In this document: positions 8,837 to 16,381 of the stretch, piece by piece
Layout: every line of letters starts with the position of its first letter
Numbering within the stretch: position 1 is the first letter of the stretch
From: Tabrizicola sp. TH137
GTDB taxonomy: Bacteria; Pseudomonadota; Alphaproteobacteria; Rhodobacterales; Rhodobacteraceae
Length of the DNA: 64,000 nucleotides
Assembly: GCF_002855575.1 (NCBI RefSeq)
Contig: NZ_PKRQ01000009.1
Location: 16,988 to 80,987, forward strand
Direction: 5' to 3'
Notes under the pieces: generated by a model
What the model saw: the letters and a program-made list of their open reading frames with translations, nothing else
The model's database searches: none
Told to the model about the DNA's origin: nothing
Program-made: the position numbers and the translations under genes

Positions 8837-10327
8837 ATGCCTGAACTTCCTCGCTTTCAGATGTTCATCGACAACAGGTTTACGGACGCGATCTCCGGGC
8901 GCTGGTTTCCAACGGATGATCCCGCGCGCGGCAAGCCTTGGGCCGAGGTTGCGGCTGGCGGGGCTGACGATGTCGATCGCGCCGTGGTGTCTGCTCACCG
9001 CGCCTTTGTTGATCCCGCGTGGTCGCGCATGTCTGCCTCTGATCGCGGCGTCCTGCTCAACCGACTTGCGGACCTGATCGCAGGCAAATCAGCAGCCCTT
9101 GCTGAGGCAGAAACGCGGGACAATGGAAAGCTGCTGGCTGAGATGCGGGGACAGATGGCCTACATGCCTCGCTGGTATCGTTACTATGCAGGCCTTGCCG
9201 ACAAGATCGAGGGCTCTGTGCTGCCGTCAGACAAACCTGACATGATGGCATACACGCGGCTGGAACCGTTGGGCGTGGTGGCCGCCATCGTGCCATGGAA
9301 TTCACCGCTTCTACTGACCGCCTGGAAACTTGCGCCCGCCTTGGCTGCGGGCAACACAGTCGTCATCAAGCCGTCCGAGTTCACTTCGACCTCGATCACC
9401 CCGTTTCTCGAACTGGTCCGTGAGGCAGGGTTCCCGCCGGGCGTGGTAAACGCCGTAACTGGAACTGGTGCAGAAGTCGGCGCTGCACTGGTGGAACATC
9501 CACTCGTCAGGGCTGTCGCCTTCACCGGCGGCGAGGCTGCCGGTATGGCAATAGGCGCTGTCACGGGGCGCAGGTTCATTCCGACGACGCTCGAACTAGG
9601 CGGGAAGAGTGCGAACATTGTCTTCGAGGATGCAGACGTGCACCGGGCTGCGAATGGAATCGTCGGTGGAATCTTCGCTGCGTCGGGCCAAACCTGCGTG
9701 GCAGGATCACGTCTAGTCGTCCATCGATCCATCGCTGCAGAAGTTGTGGATCGCGTCTTGATGATCGCAAAGGCTGCAAGGATTGGCGACCCCATGGACT
9801 TGTCAACCCAAGTTGGGCCGGTGACAACCGAGCAGCAACTCGGCAAGATTCTGCGTCACATTGATGACGCAAAACGTGCCGGTGCAGAGGTGCTGCTTGG
9901 CGGCGGGCGTGCCGTGGGTGGCATATGTGAAGACGGCTGGTTCGTGCAGCCAACAATATTCGCTGGTGTCGATCCCGGAATGCGACTTGCACGCGAGGAA
10001 GTTTTCGGTCCGGTCCTGGCGGTGATGCTGTTTGACACCGAAGAAGAGGCCCTGTCTCTTGCGAACGCCACGGACTACGGTTTGGCCGCAGGTGTCTGGA
10101 CACGAGATCTTAACCGGGCACATCGAATGGCGGGTGCGTTGCAGGCGGGGTCCATTTGGGTTAACACATACCGCACGTCTGGCCCGATGGCTCCCTTTGG
10201 CGGATACAAGAAGTCGGGTATCGGCCGAGAGGGTGGACAGCTCGCGATCCAACAGTTCTTGCAGCAGAAAGCTGTTTGGATCGATATGGGTTCAGAGGGC
10301 CCCCCCCCATTTGTAATGAAGCTCTAG
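8837..10327 (+). CDS. NAD(P)-dependent aldehyde dehydrogenase
   Basis: 496 residues, standard ALDH length. Motifs: VAAIVPWNSPLLLTAWK (nucleotide binding), VIKPSEFTS, LELGGKSANIVFEDAD with the general-base Glu, and GQTCVAGSRLVV with the catalytic nucleophile at Cys287. The C-terminus has SIWVNTYRTSGPMAPFGGYK and KKSGIGREGG. Third gene of the 6.5-10.3 kb operon, so it likely oxidises an aldehyde formed by, or feeding, the flavoprotein pathway. A run of nine C at about 10301-10309 lies near the 3' end and could be prone to sequencing error, although the frame reads through it to the normal end. Confidence 0.92.
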   Translation: MPELPRFQMFIDNRFTDAISGRWFPTDDPARGKPWAEVAAGGADDVDRAVVSAHRAFVDPAWSRMSASDRGVLLNRLADLIAGKSAALAEAETRDNGKLLAEMRGQMAYMPRWYRYYAGLADKIEGSVLPSDKPDMMAYTRLEPLGVVAAIVPWNSPLLLTAWKLAPALAAGNTVVIKPSEFTSTSITPFLELVREAGFPPGVVNAVTGTGAEVGAALVEHPLVRAVAFTGGEAAGMAIGAVTGRRFIPTTLELGGKSANIVFEDADVHRAANGIVGGIFAASGQTCVAGSRLVVHRSIAAEVVDRVLMIAKAARIGDPMDLSTQVGPVTTEQQLGKILRHIDDAKRAGAEVLLGGGRAVGGICEDGWFVQPTIFAGVDPGMRLAREEVFGPVLAVMLFDTEEEALSLANATDYGLAAGVWTRDLNRAHRMAGALQAGSIWVNTYRTSGPMAPFGGYKKSGIGREGGQLAIQQFLQQKAVWIDMGSEGPPPFVMKL

Positions 10328-10379
10328 GTCCACTCGTCGTGCCCGGGCCCTGCCTAGGGTTACGGAGAGGAGCGATGCG

Positions 10380-11273
10380 ATGACGCTTAAACAACTCGAG
10401 GCCTTCTATTGGTCTGCAATACTGGGTAGCTTTGCGTTAGCCGCTGAGCGCCTCTTCATGACTCAATCGGCGCTTTCCAAGCGGATACAAGAGTTGGAGT
10501 TGGAAATCGGTATTCCGCTCTTTGATCGCACCGGACCGCGGGCACGCATTACTGAGGCGGGACAGAACATTTTGGGCCGGGTAGAAAACCTCCTTGCCCT
10601 ACGCGACGAAATTGTTCTCGCCGCACGTGGCCCTATTGGGCTTCAAGGGACCTGCCGATTCGGAATAAGCGAATTGATGGCTATGCAGTTCCTGCCCAAG
10701 ATTGTTGCTGCGGCGCGGGCGGCCTTTCCAGATGTGATTGTTGAGCCTCGCGTTGCCGTCACGCGTGAGCTTCTAGACGATGTGGAAAAGGGAGAAACCG
10801 AGTTTGCGCTGGCGCCAGGGACTTCAGAAAACCCCGATGTCCTGAGTCGACCAATCGTGTCCATCCCCCTTTGCTGGGTAGCCGCACCGGATCTAGTCAA
10901 GGGCAAGACCAGCATAACCTCAGCAGAATTACAGGCCTATCCCATTATTTCAATGTCAGCGCAGGCAGGCAGCAGCCTTGTCCTGCAAAGCTTCAGCGCT
11001 CAGCACGATCTGAGGTTTCGCAGGATACTCGCTTCAAACAGCCCTGAAGCTGTCGCATCCGTCACAATGGCTGGGCTTGGCATTGCACTGTTGGCTGAGC
11101 CATTCGTCAAACGTTTTATCGATACAGGGCAGCTGCTACGGATAGATATCGAGGACCAACCGGCAGTATCGGAGCTGCAATACTCGATCCACTGGCGAGC
11201 CGATAACAAGCGTGTTCTAGCCAAAAAGATTCGCGAACTCGCATATGAGATATGCACCCGCCCATTATCTTGA
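10380..11273 (+). CDS. LysR-family transcriptional regulator
   Basis: 297 residues. N-terminal winged helix-turn-helix: MTLKQLEAFYWSAILGSFAL, AAERLFMTQSALSKRIQELE, then LFDRTGPRARITEAG, the classical LysR pattern. The rest is the periplasmic-binding-protein-like effector domain. GAGGAG sits seven bases upstream of the ATG. It is on the same strand as the EthD/FAD/ALDH operon, 52 bases behind it, and may be its activator; a decayed aminotransferase gene follows it, which suggests that part of its former regulon has been lost. The effector is unknown. Confidence 0.92.
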   Translation: MTLKQLEAFYWSAILGSFALAAERLFMTQSALSKRIQELELEIGIPLFDRTGPRARITEAGQNILGRVENLLALRDEIVLAARGPIGLQGTCRFGISELMAMQFLPKIVAAARAAFPDVIVEPRVAVTRELLDDVEKGETEFALAPGTSENPDVLSRPIVSIPLCWVAAPDLVKGKTSITSAELQAYPIISMSAQAGSSLVLQSFSAQHDLRFRRILASNSPEAVASVTMAGLGIALLAEPFVKRFIDTGQLLRIDIEDQPAVSELQYSIHWRADNKRVLAKKIRELAYEICTRPLS

Positions 11274-11359
11274 ATTGGGCATCTACTACGGCTAATCAAG
11301 AGATACATGGATAAGTGGTAAGCGCCTACCTGCTCTCTGAGTCTGTAAACGACAATTAC

Positions 11360-12088
11360 GCGTTCTTTGGCGATGCCTCGATCATCCCGGCCTTCTTCGG
11401 CAAGCCGGTCCTGGGAGCAAGTCAGTGTCACTCCGCAGTGTGGAAGCTTTATGCTGGGCCTGCGCGTCGCTTGCTCCTAATACGGCATCCTGCTGGTGGC
11501 TGATCAGGTCATCACCGTCTTTGGCCCAACCGGCATCTGCTCGGGGTTGGGCGATTGGGGCGTCAAGCCTGACTTGCCGGTCTTGATCAATGCGATCACC
11601 AACGGCCATCTGCCTTTGGGGTCGTCATGGTCGCGGACGGCGTGGCAGGGGTGTTCGAGAAGAATACTTGCGGCAAGAATGGCATCTGGTCTTTTGCACC
11701 TATTCCGGCCATTCGGTTGGAGCGCAGCAGAGGCTGTCTGCATGAAGGAGACCGAGCTTCAGCAGGTAGCGACGAATGCCGGAACGCGTGGGGCGTAGTA
11801 CTTTGCCGGTTTGCCGGGTTGCACGACCTGATGGCGCACCATCACGTTAACGGTGATATCCGATGCGGCCACGGGCCGTTGTGGGCGCTGAAGCTGGTGT
11901 CGGACCGTGCTACCAAGGCAACGATCAACAGCAAGACCATGAGTAAGGTGCATCATGCGACCTATCAGGCGTATGTGATGATCCGGATTTCGAGCGACAA
12001 CGGTATCCTGTCTCCGCCAGTAGGCTTCAGCAAGGCGAATATTGCGAAGATCCTGTCGGTACTGGAGGCGGGCTTTTCGGCAATCTGA
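11360..12088 (+). pseudogene. Decayed class III aminotransferase
   Basis: Pieces of an omega-aminotransferase appear in order but in different frames: ASIIPAFFGKPVLG (near 11366; compare FIAEPVTG in the intact copy), then in another frame an in-frame stop at about 11478 followed by YGILLVADQVITVFGPTG from 11481, then ITNGHLPLG, VVMVADGVAGVFEKN and TYSGHSVGA, and near the end GPLWALKLVSDRATKA and SPPVGFSKANIAKIL. At least three frameshifts and one stop disrupt it, and the N-terminal two fifths is missing. It sits between the LysR gene and the monooxygenase operon and marks a rearranged or abandoned locus. Confidence 0.8.
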
Positions 12089-12110
12089 CACTGATGAACC
12101 GTTGACATGG

Positions 12111-12141
12111 CAATGCCCGCTTCCCGAAGAAGCGGGCATTG
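12111..12141. terminator. Hairpin downstream of the DUF2783 gene
   Basis: A perfect 13-bp stem (CAATGCCCGCTTC at 12111-12123 with GAAGCGGGCATTG at 12129-12141) and a five-base loop, 16 bases beyond the stop of the minus-strand operon and 23 bases after the pseudogene. There is no clear T run on either side, so termination may be Rho-assisted. Confidence 0.6.
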
Positions 12142-12156
12142 GCTTCTTGAGCCGGG

Positions 12157-12363
12157 TCACCCAGCGCGATGTGCGCCGGTGGTTGCGGCAAGTTCGATGG
12201 CCTGACGCAGGGTGGCAAGGTCACCGACATGGTTGGCTAGGATCAGGATCAGCCGTGCATTCATGCGGTTGGCCTGCTCATCGCTCATCGCGCGCTGACT
12301 TTCGACTATGAATTCGTAAAATCCGTCCGGGTCTGCGATGTTGGGGCAGAGATTCAGGCTCAT
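12157..12363 (-). CDS. Small DUF2783-type protein paired with FAD monooxygenase
   Basis: 68 residues starting MSLNLCPNIADPDGFYEFIV, with a central [20 protein letters not shown]. The copy at 21659-21859 shares the [10 protein letters not shown] core and the same position directly after a FAD monooxygenase gene. DUF2783 has no known function. The start codon overlaps the monooxygenase stop (TGATG), which means coupled translation and suggests an equimolar partner or small subunit. No metal-binding cysteine pattern or membrane segment is visible. Confidence 0.85.
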   Translation of the reverse strand: MSLNLCPNIADPDGFYEFIVESQRAMSDEQANRMNARLILILANHVGDLATLRQAIELAATTGAHRAG

Positions 12364-13976
12364 CAATAGGTTCCTTTCGCGCTGCATGCCCGGGCGATGG
12401 CCGCGCGAACCGATGCCGGGTCGAAAGACCGCCAGCGCGCAGCGACATGCTGATCGGGGCGGATCAGATAGCAGCTTCCGGGCCGGCCATCGAAGCGGGC
12501 CGCCACGAGCCCCTCTGCATCCGTCAGATCCTGGCCAACCACCAGCGGCTGCGCCGTGACGCCGTTCCAGTCCACCGCCTTGGCAGGACCGAAGGATAGC
12601 AAAGTAAAACCCGCGCCCAACTGACGCAAAAGCCAGTCCGGCGTTCCGTTCACCGTTACCGGCGCATCGGAACATACGGTGCCGGGCGTCATTCGACCCT
12701 CCCAGGTCTCCGAATCGGGTGTGTTGAGCGCGCTTTGGGTATAGGGGGTCGGAGCGGACAGGCGGCCCGAGTTAACCAGAGGCTTGGCGAAATAGGTCAC
12801 TTCGGCCAGGTCCAGTACCGCATCGCGGAACCTCCGCGACGCGGCACTTTTCGGGGTGATGAAATCGGTCGAACGGGTCGAGTTCAGCAGGTTGTCATCG
12901 GCCGCAAAAGCGCGTTCCTCGTGATAGCTATCAATCAGGTCGATTGGCGCCTTGCCCTCAATCACCAGCGCAAGTTTCCAAGTCAGATTGTCGATATCCT
13001 GTACGCCGGTGTTTGCACCACGCGCCCCAAAAGGACTGACCTGATGGGCTGCGTCGCCGGCAAACAATACGCGGCCATGGCGGAACTGCCCAATCCGGCG
13101 GCACGCGAACTGATAGACGGAGGCCCATTCCAGCTCGAACTCCACATCGTCGCCCAGCATCGCTTTGACACGGGGAATCACCTTTTCGGGCTTCTTCTCT
13201 TCGTCAGGGTCGCTGTCCCAGCCCAGCTGGAAATCCAGTCGCCAGACATCGTCGGCCTGTTTGTGCAGCAGCGCTGATTGGTTGCGGTGGAAGGGCGGGT
13301 CGAACCAAAACCAGCGTTCGGTCGGGAAATCGGCTTTCATCACGATATCGGCGATCAGGAACCGGTCTTGGAAGAACTGTCCTGTGAATTCGGCGCCCAC
13401 CATTTTGCGGGTGTCGGAGTTGGCGCCATCGCAGGCGATGACCCAATCGGCCTCCGTGGTGAAGATGCCGTCGGGAGTTTCGACCGTGAGGATGGCGTGG
13501 TCTTCTTCCTGGCGCAGGCTGATAAGCTTGTGCTTCCAGCGCAGGTCGATTCTGGGGTTGGCAGCGATGGTCTCAACCATCCATTCCTCCAGGTAGTATT
13601 GCTGGAGGTTGATGAAGGCAGGACATTTGTGGCCGTCTTCCGGCAGCAAATCGAACTGATAGACTTGGCGGTCGCCGAAGAAGACCTTGCCGAGTTTCCA
13701 GCTTATTCCCTTGTCGATGAAACGGTCGGCAAGGCCCAGACGGTCCCAGATTTCCAGCGGCCGTTTGGCATAGCAGACGGCACGGCTGCCGATCGAGACA
13801 GTGTTGTTGTCGTCAAGGACAACGCAGGACAGACCGCGCGACGCCAGATCAAGCGCTGCTGTAAGACCGACCGGGCCTGCCCCGATGATCACCACCGGAT
13901 GGCGCTGGGTCCGTCCCTCGGCCTGCTCGGCCGAGGGACGATAGGCAAATTCCGGGTATTTGTAGGTTTGGAACAT
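12363..13976 (-). CDS. FAD-dependent aromatic hydroxylase (MhpA/PheA-like), copy 1
   Basis: 537 residues from ATG 13976, chosen because GGAGG precedes it; an upstream ATG in the same frame lacks a ribosome site. Motifs: VVIIGAGPVGLTAALDLASR (FAD), ADWVIACDGANS (the DG motif of group A flavin hydroxylases) and LFAGDAAHQVSPFGARGANT (GD motif). The C-terminal 100 residues form the thioredoxin-like domain common in MhpA-type enzymes, ending YLIRPDQHVAARW. Expected chemistry is NAD(P)H-dependent ortho or para hydroxylation of a phenolic acid. Closely related to the protein at 20038-21654. In an operon with a VOC protein upstream and DUF2783 downstream. Confidence 0.9.
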   Translation of the reverse strand: MFQTYKYPEFAYRPSAEQAEGRTQRHPVVIIGAGPVGLTAALDLASRGLSCVVLDDNNTVSIGSRAVCYAKRPLEIWDRLGLADRFIDKGISWKLGKVFFGDRQVYQFDLLPEDGHKCPAFINLQQYYLEEWMVETIAANPRIDLRWKHKLISLRQEEDHAILTVETPDGIFTTEADWVIACDGANSDTRKMVGAEFTGQFFQDRFLIADIVMKADFPTERWFWFDPPFHRNQSALLHKQADDVWRLDFQLGWDSDPDEEKKPEKVIPRVKAMLGDDVEFELEWASVYQFACRRIGQFRHGRVLFAGDAAHQVSPFGARGANTGVQDIDNLTWKLALVIEGKAPIDLIDSYHEERAFAADDNLLNSTRSTDFITPKSAASRRFRDAVLDLAEVTYFAKPLVNSGRLSAPTPYTQSALNTPDSETWEGRMTPGTVCSDAPVTVNGTPDWLLRQLGAGFTLLSFGPAKAVDWNGVTAQPLVVGQDLTDAEGLVAARFDGRPGSCYLIRPDQHVAARWRSFDPASVRAAIARACSAKGTY

Positions 13977-14548
13977 CAAAGAACCTCCACGCCTTCCTTG
14001 GACAGTTCCTTGGCATGCAGCCAAGCGGCGTGCTGGGGTGCGCGCTTAGTGCGGCTCCATTCTTCGAGCATGTCCCATTTCACCGAATCAAGGCGCTTCA
14101 GCAGCGCCTCTTCGCGTGGATCAGGGCAGGCGAGTTCGATACGGTGCCCATTGGGATCGAAGAAATAGATCGAGTGGAAAATCGAATGATCGGTGACGCC
14201 CAGAACCGGTACGCCGTTCGCTTCGAGATGTTCCTTGAAAGCGACGAGGGTTTCGCGGTCCTTCACCTTGAAAGCGATATGCTGCACCCAGATGGGGGTG
14301 TTGGGATCGCGGCCCATTTCGGGCTTTGTCGGTAGTTCAAAGAACGCCAGGACGTTGCCATTCCCGGCATCCAGGAAGAGGTGCATGTAGGGATCAGGTT
14401 CGTGTGTCGAGGGAACTTGGTCCTCGGCGATGGCCAGAACGAAATCCATGTTCAGCATCTTGGTGTAGAATTCCACCGTCTGCTTTGCGTCCTTGCAGCG
14501 ATAGGCGACGTGATGGATTTGGTCGAGCTTCAGTGTTGGCGATGTCAT
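13976..14548 (-). CDS. VOC-fold (glyoxalase/extradiol dioxygenase-like) protein
   Basis: 190 residues from ATG 14548 with GGGAGG upstream. One pair of beta-alpha-beta-beta-beta modules: metal-ligand candidates are His in QIHHVAYRC (residues 12-13), His in VQHIAFKVKD and Glu in GHRIELACPD. The C-terminal 50 residues are helical and charged. Too short for 4-hydroxyphenylpyruvate dioxygenase (about 350) or a two-module extradiol dioxygenase (about 290). It could be a ring-cleavage or lyase/isomerase enzyme acting on the product of the adjacent hydroxylase. Its stop overlaps the hydroxylase start (TGATG). Confidence 0.82.
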   Translation of the reverse strand: MTSPTLKLDQIHHVAYRCKDAKQTVEFYTKMLNMDFVLAIAEDQVPSTHEPDPYMHLFLDAGNGNVLAFFELPTKPEMGRDPNTPIWVQHIAFKVKDRETLVAFKEHLEANGVPVLGVTDHSIFHSIYFFDPNGHRIELACPDPREEALLKRLDSVKWDMLEEWSRTKRAPQHAAWLHAKELSKEGVEVL

Positions 14549-14567
14549 GCTCAGGGCCTCCCTTATA

Positions 14568-14581
14568 GTTGCATTCGCAAC
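14568..14581. promoter_or_regulatory. Inverted repeat GTTGC-N4-GCAAC (MarR-type operator candidate), site 1
   Basis: GTTGCATTCGCAAC lies 20 bases upstream of the VOC gene start, inside the divergent promoter region shared with a MarR gene. The same spaced arms occur at 14626-14639 and in the maiA/hmgA promoter at 16304-16321. Size and symmetry fit a MarR dimer site. Confidence 0.7.
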
Positions 14582-14607
14582 CAATATTCGATTCGCGAGG
14601 CTATCGA

Positions 14608-14623
14608 CTTGATCTGGATCAAG
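14608..14623. promoter_or_regulatory. FnrL/Crp-Fnr-type box
   Basis: CTTGATCTGGATCAAG contains the exact FNR-family consensus TTGAT-N4-ATCAA. It sits between the two GTTGC/GCAAC repeats, about 60 bases upstream of both divergent starts. An oxygen- or NO-responsive regulator could adjust this oxygenase operon to oxygen supply; binding is inferred from the consensus only. Confidence 0.6.
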
Positions 14624-14625
14624 CC

Positions 14626-14639
14626 GTTGCATGTGCAAC
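14626..14639. promoter_or_regulatory. Inverted repeat GTTGC-N4-GCAAC, site 2
   Basis: GTTGCATGTGCAAC, 58 bases (centre to centre) from site 1 and 33 bases before the MarR start at 14672. Its position next to the MarR gene fits autoregulation. Confidence 0.7.
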
Positions 14640-14671
14640 CAATGCTAGGTCAGGAGTATGGAGGGCGCTAG

Positions 14672-15109
14672 ATGCTCGAGGAATTCTTCCCTTACCGTCT
14701 GGCGATCACGGCCTCGGCCTTCTCGCGGCTTCTGGTTGATGTCTATCAGCGTAGGTTCGGTCTTGGCCGGGACGAGTGGCGCCTGTTGTACCTGCTGGCC
14801 AATGTCGAAATGGAATCATCGCTCGACTTGGGCCGAAACACCTCTCTCGACAAGGTGCAGGTCAGCCGCGCCGCCGACCGGCTGCTAAAGAAGGGTCTGA
14901 TCGAACGGGCGACTTCGAGCGCGGACCGCCGCCTCTGGCTTTACGCCTGTACGCCCCAGGGGCGCGCAATGTTTGACGAAGTCCGCACCCTGGTGGAGAA
15001 GCGCTCAGAAGCAGTGATGCAGCATATGACCAAGCAGGAGCGCGAGGCGCTTGAGCGTGGCATTACGGCCCTTAGGGCCGCTACTGACCGTATTGCCGGA
15101 TCGTTGTGA
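14672..15109 (+). CDS. MarR-family transcriptional regulator
   Basis: 145 residues. Starts MLEEFFPYRLAITASAFSRL; the winged helix includes LGRNTSLDKVQVSRAADRLL (recognition helix) and the wing KGLIERATSSADRRLWLYAC, with the typical D-R-R. MarR proteins are dimeric repressors released by aromatic acids. It is divergent from the VOC/hydroxylase operon with two inverted repeats between them, so it is the best candidate to control that operon and itself. A second MarR gene lies convergently 6 bases after its stop. Confidence 0.9.
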   Translation: MLEEFFPYRLAITASAFSRLLVDVYQRRFGLGRDEWRLLYLLANVEMESSLDLGRNTSLDKVQVSRAADRLLKKGLIERATSSADRRLWLYACTPQGRAMFDEVRTLVEKRSEAVMQHMTKQEREALERGITALRAATDRIAGSL

Positions 15110-15115
15110 ACCGAT

Positions 15116-15583
15116 CTACGATTGAGAAGAACTGGGGGATAATGCCATCAAGCGGCGCAGAAGCGCCTGCAATTGCCCCGCCTGATCACTTCCCAGCATG
15201 TCGCGCAACTGCCGGTCAAAACTGACGGCCATACTGCCCAGTTCGGCAAAGACGCCGAGGCCCTTTTCGGTCAGGGATAGCACTTCTGCGCGGCGGTCTC
15301 TCTCGCTGGGGGAACGGTGCAGCATCCCGGTGGTCTCCAAGGCGGCGACAGCGCGGCTGACCTTGGTCTTTTCGATGTGGCCGATCGCGCAGATATCCCG
15401 AGCGGTCATGGCACCAAACTTTCCCAGATTTGCCAGCACTCGCCACTGTGTCCGGGTGAAGCCGTATCGATCCCGGTATTCCTTCTCGAAACTATGCGAA
15501 GTTGCCTCCGCTGCCTGATTCAGCAGATATGGCAGGAACTGCTCAAGATCAAAGTCGTTCGTCACGTCGTTCATATTCGCCAT
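15116..15583 (-). CDS. MarR-family transcriptional regulator
   Basis: About 155 residues (start at 15583; an ATG at 15574 is equally possible, neither has a strong ribosome site). Winged helix: GFTRTQWRVLANLGKFGAMT, ICAIGHIEKTKVSRAVAALE and wing RSPSERDRRAEVLSLTEKG. It follows maiA by 49 bases on the same strand. It may repress the homogentisate genes through the palindrome at 16304-16321, sharing or competing for sites with the MarR at 14672. It differs clearly from that protein in sequence, so it is not a recent duplicate. Confidence 0.87.
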   Translation of the reverse strand: MANMNDVTNDFDLEQFLPYLLNQAAEATSHSFEKEYRDRYGFTRTQWRVLANLGKFGAMTARDICAIGHIEKTKVSRAVAALETTGMLHRSPSERDRRAEVLSLTEKGLGVFAELGSMAVSFDRQLRDMLGSDQAGQLQALLRRLMALSPSSSQS

Positions 15584-15632
15584 ATGGCCATTGCTGCATG
15601 CTGCCGCACTATGCACAGCTACGCGGTGCAAG

Positions 15633-16262
15633 TCATCCCGCGGGCTTGACCCGATCAGGGTGTGCCATCTGAAAGGGCAACAGTTCCTCCAGCACAGCAA
15701 ATATCGCGGAAACCCGAGGAAATGCCGACAGATCCACAGCCCAGCGATGCGCGTTGTAGATCTGTGGGACAAGGCAGATATCCGCTAGCGTTACCGAATC
15801 GCCATAGCAGAACTGACCGGCAGGATTGCGATGTAGCAGGCCTTCGAGCCCATTCAGGCCCAAGGTGATGAAGTGCTGCATCCAGCCCTCCATCGTGGCT
15901 CCGAGGCTGACAGCGTGACGGGCAACGCGGAGGTTGCAGACGGGGTGCAAGTCTACCGCCACAGCGTAAGCGAGCGCCCGCACCACCGCTCGCCCGGCGG
16001 GGTCCGCTGGCAGCCAGCCCGCCCTGCGAGTGTCGTTCAGATATTCTAAGATGGCCAGCGACTGGGTCATCCGCAGCCCGTCGATCTCAATCGTAGGTAC
16101 TAGGCCCTGCGGGTTACGTACAAGATTCTCGGGGCCGATTTGATCACCCGCGAGAAGATCGACCGACACCGTACGATAGGGCAAATGAAGTAGATTCAGT
16201 GCGATCCGCACCCGATAAGCTGCGGACGAGCGCCAGTAGTCGAAAAGGACCGTTTCTTCCAT
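15633..16262 (-). CDS. maiA: Maleylacetoacetate isomerase (GST zeta-like)
   Basis: 209 residues, the family length. The N-terminal thioredoxin-like domain contains YWRSSAAYRVRIALNL, the zeta-class SSxxxRVRIAL glutathione motif, and the QSLAILEYL segment that contacts the gamma-glutamyl group. The all-helical C-terminal domain follows. It converts maleylacetoacetate to fumarylacetoacetate using glutathione, the step between HmgA and FahA, which are encoded divergently next door. The region between maiA and hmgA holds a perfect 18-bp palindrome. Confidence 0.93.
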   Translation of the reverse strand: MEETVLFDYWRSSAAYRVRIALNLLHLPYRTVSVDLLAGDQIGPENLVRNPQGLVPTIEIDGLRMTQSLAILEYLNDTRRAGWLPADPAGRAVVRALAYAVAVDLHPVCNLRVARHAVSLGATMEGWMQHFITLGLNGLEGLLHRNPAGQFCYGDSVTLADICLVPQIYNAHRWAVDLSAFPRVSAIFAVLEELLPFQMAHPDRVKPAG

Positions 16263-16303
16263 GGCTAACTCCGAGTGGTTTCATCTGCAACTTTATCTTG
16301 ACT

Positions 16304-16321
16304 TAGTTGCGTACGCAACTA
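16304..16321. promoter_or_regulatory. Perfect 18-bp palindrome with GTTGC-N4-GCAAC core, maiA/hmgA promoter
   Basis: TAGTTGCGTACGCAACTA, self-complementary over all 18 bases, lies about 42 bases upstream of maiA and 61 bases upstream of hmgA. The core matches the two repeats at 14568 and 14626, so the same MarR protein, or the pair, probably controls both divergent units. Confidence 0.75.
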
Positions 16322-16381
16322 TTAGTGCGACTCAAAGGCTCGGTTCCGTCGTCAAGTTCGAGCCCGCGCAAGGAGGATCCC

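Noticed and set aside
13976..14548. The VOC protein as 4-hydroxyphenylpyruvate dioxygenase
   Set aside because: At 190 residues it has one module pair and lacks the C-terminal iron-binding half of that enzyme (about 350 residues).
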